Assembly (NCBI GenBank): GCA_017440445.1 | Contig: JAFSHE010000277.1 | Location: forward strand, 1 to 8,080 | Source: Oscillospiraceae bacterium | Lineage (GTDB): Bacteria; Bacillota_A; Clostridia; Oscillospirales; Ruminococcaceae | Direction: 5' to 3' | Length of the DNA: 8,080 bases | In this document: one piece after another, positions 1 to 5,943 of the stretch | Position numbering within the stretch: position 1 is the stretch's first letter | Layout: each line of letters starts with the position of its first letter | The notes under the pieces: model-generated | Databases searched by the model: none | Seen by the model: the letters and a program-made list of their open reading frames with translations, nothing else | Told to the model about the DNA's origin: nothing | Made by a program: the position numbers and the translations under genes

Positions 1-314
1 AGTGCTATCCCATCGGCGTTATCACCATGCTTGACAACGGTAAGAATGACGAAAAGATAATCGCCATCCCCTTTGAGGACCCCACCTACAACGCATACAG
101 GGGCATCGAGGCGCTGCCCAGCCATCTGTTTGAGGAGATGCGTCACTTCTTCTCCGTATACAAGCAGCTTGAGGGCAAGTCCACCGCTGTAAACGAGGTA
201 ATGGGTCAGAAGCAGGCTGTTGAGGTAATCAAGCAGTGCATAAAGAATTACAACGACATCTACGGTGCGGAGCATCCCTTCACCCCTGCGCATACCACCA
301 AGGACAAGAAGTAA
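1..314 (+). CDS. ppa: Inorganic pyrophosphatase, type I (3' part)
   Basis: The C-terminal ~103 codons of a soluble family I inorganic pyrophosphatase, which hydrolyses pyrophosphate to two phosphates in the cytoplasm with Mg2+ and pulls biosynthetic reactions forward. The frame is open from base 3 (first residues CYPIGVITM) to TAA at 312-314, so the gene begins upstream of the window. The stretch MLDNGKNDEKIIAIP matches the family active-site block: its two Asp (codons at 33-35 and 48-50) and Lys (54-56) have the same spacing as D97, D102 and K104 of the E. coli enzyme. The later HFF-VYKQLEGK block corresponds to the conserved HFFxxYKxLExGK region, with the Tyr-Lys pair that binds phosphate. 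The internal ATG at base 27 is not a start, because family sequence continues upstream of it. Next on the same strand is a repeat and then maf; co-transcription is possible but not shown. Confidence 0.93.
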   Translation, partial: CYPIGVITMLDNGKNDEKIIAIPFEDPTYNAYRGIEALPSHLFEEMRHFFSVYKQLEGKSTAVNEVMGQKQAVEVIKQCIKNYNDIYGAEHPFTPAHTTKDKK

Positions 315-342
315 TACGGTTCTGACGGGTTAAAAGTATAAA

Positions 343-405
343 CGGGCGGTCAAAGACCGCCCCTACAATGCACAGTAAAATGTAGGGGCGACCTTTGGTC
401 GCCCG
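343..405. repeat. 63-bp double-hairpin inverted-repeat element
   Basis: Two 25-nt arms (343-367 and 381-405) form an imperfect inverted repeat, 21 of 25 matching, around a 13-nt centre (368-380). Each arm is also a hairpin by itself: GGGCGGTC/GACCGCCC (344-351 with 355-362, loop AAA) and GGGCGACC/GGTCGCCC (386-393 with 397-404, loop TTT). CCCCTACA (360-367) can also pair with TGTAGGGG (381-388). All four differences between the arms are compensated inside the arm's own hairpin, so both 8-bp stems stay perfect. The element lies between the ppa stop and maf. It has no T-tract after either stem, so it is not a classical terminator. It resembles REP/BIME-type or MITE-like intergenic repeats. A decayed relative lies at 1162-1224. 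Whether it is dispersed in the genome cannot be seen here. Confidence 0.8.
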
Positions 406-457
406 AGCAGTTTCAGATTTGTGATAAAACAGACATGAAAAGAACAGGAGAACAACA

Positions 458-1006
458 ATGATACTTGCAAGTCAGTCGCCCCGCAGACGGGAGCTGCTTT
501 CGCTCATCACAGAGGATTTCAGGATAATCCCCGCAAAGGGAGAGGAAAACCTGCCTGAAAACATCTCCCCGAGGGAGGCAGTTTTATTACTCTCCCGACA
601 AAAAGCGACAGAAATATACTCGGAGTATAAGAATGAAACGATAATCGCCGCCGATACAGTGGTGGCAGCAGAGGGAAAGATACTCGGCAAGCCCGCCGAT
701 GAAAAGGACGCAGCGGATATGCTGCGGCTGCTTTCGGGGACACGTCACAGCGTTTTCACGGGAGTGTGCGTCATCTCCGAGGATGGAGCGATAAATAACT
801 TCGCAGAGGAGACCGTGGTGGAATTCTACCCCCTCACCGAGGAGGAGATAGCCGCTTACGTCGCAACAGGCGAGCCGATGGACAAGGCGGGCGCCTACGG
901 AATTCAGGACAGGGGCGCTATCCTCGTGAAGTCGATAATCGGAGATTACTACAATGTGATGGGACTTCCTGTCGGAAGATTATATCGTGAGCTGAAAACC
1001 GTCTGA
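458..1006 (+). CDS. maf: Maf family nucleoside triphosphate pyrophosphatase
   Basis: A 182-residue protein of the usual Maf length (about 180-200). Maf proteins are cytoplasmic enzymes that hydrolyse non-canonical or pyrimidine nucleoside triphosphates to the monophosphate and PPi (house-cleaning); overproduction was linked to septum inhibition in Bacillus. Visible motifs in order are the N-terminal ASQSPRRRELL (residues 4-14), IIAADTVV with the catalytic Asp at 66, GKP (77-79), SGTRHSVFTG (93-102), and EPMDKAGAYGIQ (139-150). The AGAYGIQ form, with Gln rather than the SxxSE form of YceF, points to the YhdE-like dTTP/UTP pyrophosphatase group (inference from family knowledge). The start is set by AGGAG at 446-450, seven bases before the ATG, and by the conserved N-terminus starting right there. 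The PPi it releases is the substrate of the neighbouring ppa product. Nothing is missing or broken. Confidence 0.95.
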   Translation: MILASQSPRRRELLSLITEDFRIIPAKGEENLPENISPREAVLLLSRQKATEIYSEYKNETIIAADTVVAAEGKILGKPADEKDAADMLRLLSGTRHSVFTGVCVISEDGAINNFAEETVVEFYPLTEEEIAAYVATGEPMDKAGAYGIQDRGAILVKSIIGDYYNVMGLPVGRLYRELKTV

Positions 1007-1015
1007 AATAATCAT

Positions 1016-1045
1016 CTGACATTATACGATTTGTTATGATATAAT
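1016..1045 (+). promoter_or_regulatory. Orphan sigma-A-type promoter after maf
   Basis: CTGACA (1016-1021, five of six to TTGACA), an 18-bp spacer, then an extended -10 TGATATAAT (1037-1045, perfect TATAAT with TG one base upstream). The predicted start is near 1052. It begins just ten bases after the maf stop and faces a gap with no + strand protein gene. The only thing it could express is the short stretch up to the terminator at 1105-1137. AT-rich DNA gives chance matches, but the two elements plus the extended -10 together are unusually good. Confidence 0.55.
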
Positions 1046-1051
1046 TGTATA

Positions 1052-1137
1052 AGAATTGTAATATTACGACAATATATTACTTAATGTATTTAAAATAACA
1101 CAATACAGCGGGGTATTCTCCCGCTGTTATTCTTTTC
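1052..1137 (+). ncRNA. Candidate small RNA (~85 nt)
   Basis: This is the interval from the predicted start of the 1016-1045 promoter to the end of the T-rich tail of the first terminator. The 5' half is AT-rich, with a weak hairpin ATTGT/ACAAT (1055-1059 with 1069-1073). The 3' end is the strong GC stem of the terminator, the layout of a trans-acting sRNA. There is no start codon with a ribosome binding site inside. It matches no RNA family I recognise. It could be just a short spurious transcript, or the first part of a longer one ending at 1274. Confidence 0.3.
1105..1137 (+). terminator. Rho-independent terminator (first of a pair)
   Basis: Perfect 8-bp stem ACAGCGGG (1105-1112) with CCCGCTGT (1120-1127), a 7-nt loop, then the T-rich tail TTATTCTTTTC. 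It would end transcription from maf or from the promoter at 1016-1045. Confidence 0.75.
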
Positions 1138-1161
1138 GGGAAAAGCGTGAAACACAAGCAG

Positions 1162-1224
1162 GCGGGCTGAAACCGTCCGCTGATAAGCGTATTTCATGGA
1201 AAAGGGGCGACCGATGGCCGCCCG
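1162..1224. repeat. Decayed copy of the double-hairpin repeat
   Basis: The right arm (1204-1224) is identical to 385-405 at 18 of 21 bases and still folds as GGGCGACC-GAT-GGCCGCCC, with one A-C mismatch. To its left, GCGGGC (1162-1167) pairs with GTCCGC (1175-1180), with one G-T pair, where the first hairpin would be expected. From CGGGC at 1163 the span is 62 bp against 63 bp for the element at 343-405. The right arm is secure; the left half is a suggestion, because its sequence has drifted far. It sits between the two terminators. Confidence 0.5.
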
Positions 1225-1235
1225 TGAAGATGTGC

Positions 1236-1285
1236 TTTTCTAAAAATAATTACAGCGGGAAATATTCCCGCTGTTTGCTTTATAT
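1236..1285. terminator. Bidirectional terminator between convergent units
   Basis: Perfect 10-bp stem ACAGCGGGAA (1252-1261) with TTCCCGCTGT (1265-1274) and loop ATA. On the + strand TTTGCTTTATATA follows. On the minus strand the stem is followed by AATTATTTTTAG, a better T-tract, placed 110 bp after the stop of the ABC transporter gene. It therefore probably ends the five-gene minus operon and backs up the terminator at 1105. Confidence 0.75.
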
Positions 1286-1383
1286 AGCCGAAATTCTGTA
1301 TACAAATCGTTATATTGTGATTGTATATTACAAAAAGTTCTGTAAACCGACAGGAAATCACAGCAGCCGAGGGCTGTCACCTC

Positions 1384-3207
1384 TTATCCCTGCAGCGTCC
1401 TCATGTAGTAGAATTCGCCCTTTTTCTCCATAAGCTCGTCAAAGGTGCCGAATTCCATCAGGCCGCCGTCACCGATAACGGCTATCTTGTCAGCGTTGCG
1501 TATCGTTGAAAGCCTGTGCGCCACGATAAGTGTAGTGCGGTCCTGCACCAGCCTGTCAACGCTCTCCTGTATCCTGCGCTCGGATACCGTATCCAGTGCG
1601 GAGGTCGCCTCGTCAAGGATGAGTATCTTCGGGCGGCGGATGAATGCCCTCGCTATCGAAACACGCTGCCGCTGTCCGCCCGAGAGATTGGCGCCATGCT
1701 CGTTGATATTTGTATCCAGTCCATTAGGAAGGGAAGCCACCAGCTCCTCTAAGTTAGCGGAGCGTATCACCTCATTCAGGAAATCCTCGTCTGCGTTTTC
1801 CGTGCCATACAGGATATTCTCACGCAGCGTGCCTGTAAACAGGATAGGCGTCTGCGGCACTACTGCGATATTCTTTCGGTAGCTTTTAAGGCTGTATTCC
1901 GTTATATCGTTGCCGTCTATCAGCACCTGACCCGACTGCGCCTTGAGAAATCCGATAACGAGGTTCAGTATCGTGGTCTTTCCCGCACCCGAGGCGCCCA
2001 CAAACGCCACTGTTTCTCCCTGCTTTACAGAGAAGCTCAGGTCATGCAGCACAGGAGTTTCTGCGTCATGAAACTGAAAGGTAACGTTTCTGAATTCGAT
2101 ATCGCCATGCACCTCGCCCATGTCGGGCTTTTCTTCAGGCTCCTCAAGGTCGTCGGAGAGAAGTATCTCGCCAACGGAGCTTATCGCCTCAAGACCCTTT
2201 GAGATAACAGGCAGCAGCGTGATTATTCCGCTGACCTGGTTTACTATCGTGGAGAAGTAGGTCTGATACATCACCACATCACCGGGGAGTATCTTTCCCA
2301 CAGCGGCAAGCCAGCCTGTAAATCCGAGACACACCACCTGGAATATCTGGAATGACGCCCAGCTTATCGAGCCGAAAAAGCTCTGTATTATATCCAGACG
2401 GAAGCCCTTTTCTGCGGTCTTTTTAAGCTGCGTGTTGAGCCTGCGTGTTTCAAGCTCCTCCAGTGCGTGCGCACGGGTGACGGGGATAAGCTCGGTCATT
2501 TCAGTGACCGCAACGGCGGTCTCCTCCATCTCCTTGCGGAATTCACGGTTGCGTGTGTTGATGGATTTTCTGAATACAGTACGTATCAGCACCGCCACTG
2601 GGATAGTGGCAAGGAAGAAAAGAAACACCGTCATTGAGGAGCTTACCACCACAGTGAATGCCACGATGATATTCATGATGATGCTCAGCACTGATATGAA
2701 TATCTGCGAAGAAAGACCCTCTATCTGCTCCACATCACGGATTATCTTGGACTGAAGTCTGCCTGTCTGTATCTCGTTGTGGAAGGTCATGGAAAGCTTC
2801 TGCAGCTTTGTTACCATCGTGCCACGGAGACCTGCCTCCACGCCACGGATGACCCTCGCATAGCTGAATACATGGAAGTAGTTTGAAAGCACATTCTGCG
2901 CCACAAGCACCACCATCACAACCACGTTTATGATGATATCCCGCATGGCATTCTCGTCGGGCTTTGTGGCGATGTTGATTATATTCGCAGTGGCGATGGG
3001 CAGCACCCACACAGGGCAGTGCTTTACCGCAAACAGCAGCACCGCAAGCAGCAGCCTGTGATATTGTCCCTTGTACAGCCCCAGCAGCGTTTTCAGCTTA
3101 TGCTCCCTGTTGCTGCGGAATGCGTCCAGTATCACATCCTGGTCGGTGTCGAATGCGCCTTTTTTCCTTGCTTTTTTTTCGTCTGTCAGCTCTTTATTTT
3201 CTGCCAT
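1384..3207 (-). CDS. ABC exporter, fused permease and ATPase
   Basis: A 607-residue half-transporter of the MsbA/LmrA-like exporter type, expected to work as a dimer in the cytoplasmic membrane. After a charged cytoplasmic N-terminus, hydrophobic stretches suggest six membrane segments at roughly 52-80, 90-112, 166-188, 191-212, 276-304 and 308-335. The nucleotide-binding domain has Walker A GASGAGKT (404-411), Q-loop Gln452, signature LSGGQ (508-512), Walker B ILILDE with Glu533, D-loop SALD (536-539) and H-loop His564. All are intact, so it should hydrolyse ATP. This architecture exports drugs, lipids, peptides or other small molecules; it is not the architecture of a sugar importer, and no binding protein gene lies nearby. 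The substrate is unknown. It is the last gene of the operon. Its ATG lies inside the 3' end of the glycosidase gene (14-nt overlap), with AAAGGTGG about 12 nt upstream, suggesting translational coupling. TAA at 1386-1384 precedes the bidirectional terminator. Confidence 0.94.
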   Translation of the reverse strand: MAENKELTDEKKARKKGAFDTDQDVILDAFRSNREHKLKTLLGLYKGQYHRLLLAVLLFAVKHCPVWVLPIATANIINIATKPDENAMRDIIINVVVMVVLVAQNVLSNYFHVFSYARVIRGVEAGLRGTMVTKLQKLSMTFHNEIQTGRLQSKIIRDVEQIEGLSSQIFISVLSIIMNIIVAFTVVVSSSMTVFLFFLATIPVAVLIRTVFRKSINTRNREFRKEMEETAVAVTEMTELIPVTRAHALEELETRRLNTQLKKTAEKGFRLDIIQSFFGSISWASFQIFQVVCLGFTGWLAAVGKILPGDVVMYQTYFSTIVNQVSGIITLLPVISKGLEAISSVGEILLSDDLEEPEEKPDMGEVHGDIEFRNVTFQFHDAETPVLHDLSFSVKQGETVAFVGASGAGKTTILNLVIGFLKAQSGQVLIDGNDITEYSLKSYRKNIAVVPQTPILFTGTLRENILYGTENADEDFLNEVIRSANLEELVASLPNGLDTNINEHGANLSGGQRQRVSIARAFIRRPKILILDEATSALDTVSERRIQESVDRLVQDRTTLIVAHRLSTIRNADKIAVIGDGGLMEFGTFDELMEKKGEFYYMRTLQG

Positions 3208-4123
3208 AGAATTCGCTTACCACCTTTTCGGCGGGCTTTAGGTAGATATCGTAGCCGCCGTGTACCTCTGCCTTTGATTCCTGATACTGCCGCCATGCCC
3301 AGTCCCATATTGCGAAGCCCTTTACCCAGTCCCGCTTGTCGCAGGCACGGAACATCTCAGCGTACCAGTCTGCCTGACCCTGAAGGTCAACTGCGCCCAC
3401 AACGCCCCAGTCGTTGGGGACGAGGTTAGAGCGCTCCGTTGACATGCATCCCGCCTCTGCGAAGAAGAAGGGTCGGTCGAATTTCTTGACTACCTTTTCT
3501 ATCCTGTCAAGCTGATCTTCCCAGTCGTTTATAGGATAGTAGCCGCTGGAGGATATCACATCCACAGCGTCCCACCACTTTACATTATGCTCCTGATACT
3601 TGTCGGTGTTGTAGGATACGGGACCGCCGTACACACGGCGGATATCCCCGAAAAGCCTGCGCCATTCGTCCTCACGGCGCTCGCTCTGCACCATCTCGCA
3701 GCCTGCTATGAACATCTCGCAGCCGCAGCGCTCGGCTATCTCGGCATAGTGGAGCTGAAACTCCGTATAGGATGCAAACCAGTTTCTCCATTTCGGCTCG
3801 CAGGGGACGTCCTCGTCAAAGAAGTTGATATGCGCACGCCAGGTGCCGTTGCGGCAGTTGGCTGTGGGCTTAAGTGCCACACGGAGTCCCATGGACCTTG
3901 CAAACCCGATGAACTGGCACAGCTCCTCGTCTGCCATGGAGGCGTCCGAGCGGAAGTCTATCTTTTCCGACTGTGCGGTATCCTGAAGTCCGTTGGGAAC
4001 AAGTATGATAAAGTCAGCGTTTGTACGCTGTACAAGGTTTTCAAGGCTCTGGTGAGCCTCCTTGCTGAGCAGTGCGCCCTTCCTTGCAAAGGGTGCGAAT
4101 GTTATACCCTTTATGTAGTCCAT
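3194..4123 (-). CDS. Glycoside hydrolase, GH113-like (beta-mannanase/mannosidase type)
   Basis: A 309-residue protein that reads as a single (beta/alpha)8 glycosidase domain resembling GH113, a clan GH-A family with retaining beta-1,4-mannan-active members. Visible marks are the start MDYIKGITFAPFARKG, ALKPT (83-87), FIAGCEM with Glu143 as likely acid/base, SGYYP (193-197), FFFAEAG with Glu223 as likely nucleophile, and WDWAW (273-277) near the end. The two Glu are 80 residues apart, the spacing I recall for the Alicyclobacillus mannanase (E151/E231). There is no signal peptide or binding module, so it should act in the cytoplasm on imported oligosaccharides or glycosides; the family call is firmer than the substrate. 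The start has AAGGAG four bases upstream, and the stop codon of the preceding SDR gene overlaps that site (gap 8 bp). The 3' end overlaps the ABC transporter start by 14 bp. Another clan GH-A family is the main alternative. Confidence 0.82.
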   Translation of the reverse strand: MDYIKGITFAPFARKGALLSKEAHQSLENLVQRTNADFIILVPNGLQDTAQSEKIDFRSDASMADEELCQFIGFARSMGLRVALKPTANCRNGTWRAHINFFDEDVPCEPKWRNWFASYTEFQLHYAEIAERCGCEMFIAGCEMVQSERREDEWRRLFGDIRRVYGGPVSYNTDKYQEHNVKWWDAVDVISSSGYYPINDWEDQLDRIEKVVKKFDRPFFFAEAGCMSTERSNLVPNDWGVVGAVDLQGQADWYAEMFRACDKRDWVKGFAIWDWAWRQYQESKAEVHGGYDIYLKPAEKVVSEFYGRK

Positions 4124-4131
4124 ATATCTCC

Positions 4132-4884
4132 TTATTTGCCGTAGGGGCTGTCGAATTCAGCCTCTGCCTTTTTTACGGCGTCCTCTAATGTCATTCCTGT
4201 GAAGTGGGGAGCGTTGAGATATCTGCCCGATTTCTTGTCGTCCACGAATGCGCCGACAACTATTCCGGGGATAGCGCTCTCGGGAGCGTTGGGAGCGTGG
4301 GGACCGCCGAGGTCAGTCCTGCACCAGCCCGGGTCGGTGAGGTTTATCATAACATCTGTGCCCTCAACGGTGGAGCCGAGGTCGATGGTTATCTTGTCGA
4401 GCGCCGCCTTGCTTGCGGAGTAGCCTGCCTGCTGAGGCTCCAGTCTTATTCCGCTGGTGGTGTTGAGGATACGTCCGAAGCCACGCTCTATCATCTTCGG
4501 CATGAAGTGGTAGCATATCATCGCAGGAGCGATGGTGTTTATCTTGAAGCTCTCTGTATAGTCGGAAACGGGAGTGCTGAAATACTCGTTTCTGTAAGCT
4601 ATCTGAAGTCCTGCATTGTTAAGTACGATATCAACGACAGTACCCTTGTCGTCAATCTCCTTCAGCATAGCCGCAACAGCGTCCAGGTCGGAAAGCTCCG
4701 CAGAAACCGTGTAAGCCTCTACGCCAAGTGCCTTTACCTCTGCCAGTACCTTTTCGGTATTCTCGGGCTTTCTGCTGTGAAGTATCAGGTTACAGCCCTG
4801 CTGTGCCATGAATATCGCTGTCAGATAGCCTATTCCTCTGCTTGCGCCTGTGATGAGCGCCCATCTTCCCTTTACGTTTACCAT
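4132..4884 (-). CDS. Short-chain dehydrogenase/reductase (classical SDR)
   Basis: A 250-residue classical SDR with a full Rossmann fold and catalytic set: TGASRGIG (12-19) for the cofactor, NNAG (89-92), Asn116, Ser144 in TTSG, and YSASK with Tyr155 and Lys159; PGWCRT (185-190) follows as the usual PG motif. Arg16 in the glycine motif and the HSRKP segment after the second strand (Arg38, Lys39) suggest NADP(H) preference (inference). Such enzymes oxidise or reduce hydroxyl/carbonyl groups on sugars, steroids, fatty acyl chains and many other compounds, so the substrate is open. The closest named activities in databases would probably be 3-oxoacyl-ACP reductase or sugar dehydrogenase, but the C-terminal part (191-250) gives no clear hint. 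It lies third in the operon, 17 bp after the epimerase-like gene, with AAAGGA nine bases before its ATG. Confidence 0.9.
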   Translation of the reverse strand: MVNVKGRWALITGASRGIGYLTAIFMAQQGCNLILHSRKPENTEKVLAEVKALGVEAYTVSAELSDLDAVAAMLKEIDDKGTVVDIVLNNAGLQIAYRNEYFSTPVSDYTESFKINTIAPAMICYHFMPKMIERGFGRILNTTSGIRLEPQQAGYSASKAALDKITIDLGSTVEGTDVMINLTDPGWCRTDLGGPHAPNAPESAIPGIVVGAFVDDKKSGRYLNAPHFTGMTLEDAVKKAEAEFDSPYGK

Positions 4885-4901
4885 ATCTGTAATTCCTTTC
4901 G

Positions 4902-5921
4902 TTATCCTGTTATTTCCTTTTTAGCGTTTTCCAGTGCGGCTATCACCTTGTCGCACCACTCGTCGAATTCCTTGTCCTCCACCTGTAATGCGGGGTCAGA
5001 AAGTACATTCTCCACTGCCCATCTCACGCCCTGGTCAAACCTCACCTTTGCGGTGAAGTAGGGGACAGCCTTTCTGAGCTTTGAATTGTCAAACACCACG
5101 GAGTTTGCCTTGTCGCCGATAAGCGAGCCTGCAAAGTCGTATTTTCCCACTGCGTCAAGGAAGTCCGAGGGAACATAATAGGGCTTGAGCTCCACACCGA
5201 GAGCGTCTGCTATCGCCTTGTATATCTGGTTCCATGTCACGCTTTCGTCGGAGGTTATCTGGAAGCTCTCGCCTATGGCATGGGCATTTCCCATCAGCCC
5301 GATGAATGCCGTGGCGAAATCGCTGTTGTGGGTCATTGTCCACAGGGAGGTGCCGTCGCCGTGGATGATAACAGGCTTGCCCTCCAGCATGCGCTTTGCC
5401 ACCTGCCAGCTTCCCTTATCACCATGTACGCCAAGCGGGATGGAGCGCTCGTCGTAGGTGTGGGAGGGACGTATTATCGTAACGGGGAAGCCCTCCTCAC
5501 GGTACAGTTTCATGAGGTATTCCTCGCAGGCTATCTTGTTGCGGGAGTATTCCCAGTAGGGATTTGCGAGGGGAGTACCCTCGGTTATGCGGTAGTCAGA
5601 CAGCGGCTTCTGATACGCAGATGCGGAGCTGATGTACATAAACTGTCTTGTCCTGCCCTTGAAGATGCGGTAGTCACGCTCAAGCTGAGAGGGTACGAAG
5701 CCGATGAAATCGCACACGACATCGAAGGTGGCGTTGCCGAGCTTTTCAAGCACCTCCTGCTCGTTGTTGATATCCGCATTGATAACGCATACGTTTTCGG
5801 GAAGCTCAGCGCTCCTGCTGCCTCTGTTGATAAGGAAAAGCTCCCAGTCGGGGTCGAATGAAAGTGCCTCGGTTATAGCCATGCTGATAGTGCCTGTGCC
5901 GCCTATGAATAATGCTTTCAT
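4902..5921 (-). CDS. Atypical NAD(P)-binding epimerase/dehydratase-like protein
   Basis: A 339-residue extended-SDR protein of the NAD-dependent epimerase/dehydratase family. The N-terminal nucleotide motif reads GGTGTIS (7-13), with Ser in place of the last Gly of GxxGxxG, as in atypical extended SDRs related to the CSP41/isoflavone-reductase-like branch. The central strand gives YISSASAY (96-103), and the catalytic pair is likely Tyr125 and Lys129 in YSRNK. IIRPSHTY (149-156) matches the RPxxxYG-type loop, and GDGTSLWTMTH (188-198) matches the segment where sugar-nucleotide epimerases contact substrate. The fold is secure; whether it is a sugar-nucleotide epimerase, a reductase or a non-catalytic binder is not. 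The ATG has GGAGG six bases upstream. It is the second gene of the operon, 22 bp after the alcohol dehydrogenase gene and 17 bp before the SDR gene. No signal peptide; cytoplasmic. Confidence 0.87.
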   Translation of the reverse strand: MKALFIGGTGTISMAITEALSFDPDWELFLINRGSRSAELPENVCVINADINNEQEVLEKLGNATFDVVCDFIGFVPSQLERDYRIFKGRTRQFMYISSASAYQKPLSDYRITEGTPLANPYWEYSRNKIACEEYLMKLYREEGFPVTIIRPSHTYDERSIPLGVHGDKGSWQVAKRMLEGKPVIIHGDGTSLWTMTHNSDFATAFIGLMGNAHAIGESFQITSDESVTWNQIYKAIADALGVELKPYYVPSDFLDAVGKYDFAGSLIGDKANSVVFDNSKLRKAVPYFTAKVRFDQGVRWAVENVLSDPALQVEDKEFDEWCDKVIAALENAKKEITG

Positions 5922-5943
5922 GATTAACCTCCGTTCTCGTCTG

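Larger units (their letters stand above)
1007..1383. other. Structured intergenic region between convergent genes
   Basis: This 377-bp stretch separates maf (+) from the 3' end of the minus-strand operon and contains no credible protein gene. In order it holds a near-consensus + strand promoter (1016-1045), an AT-rich stretch with the 10-bp palindrome GTAATATTAC (1058-1067), a terminator hairpin (1105-1127), a decayed double-hairpin repeat (1162-1224), and a second bidirectional terminator hairpin (1252-1274). After it, 1275-1383 is AT-rich at first and shows nothing I can assign. Confidence 0.75.

Noticed and set aside
343..405. Terminator or CRISPR repeat reading of the hairpin cluster
   Set aside because: No T-tract follows the stems, and there are only two inverted arms, not regularly spaced direct repeats with unique spacers.
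1224..1433. Open frame of 69 codons on the + strand in the gap before the ABC gene
   Set aside because: It begins with GTG inside the decayed repeat, reads through the terminator hairpin and runs into the 3' end of the ABC gene; no ribosome binding site and no recognisable protein pattern.
3587..4144. 185-codon + strand frame opposite the glycosidase gene
   Set aside because: Shadow of a real gene on the other strand; no ribosome binding site and no family pattern.
4204..5061. 285-codon open frame on the + strand opposite the SDR and epimerase-like genes
   Set aside because: It is antisense to two clearly conserved genes; the translation is Cys/Val/Ser-rich without a domain, as expected from a shadow frame.
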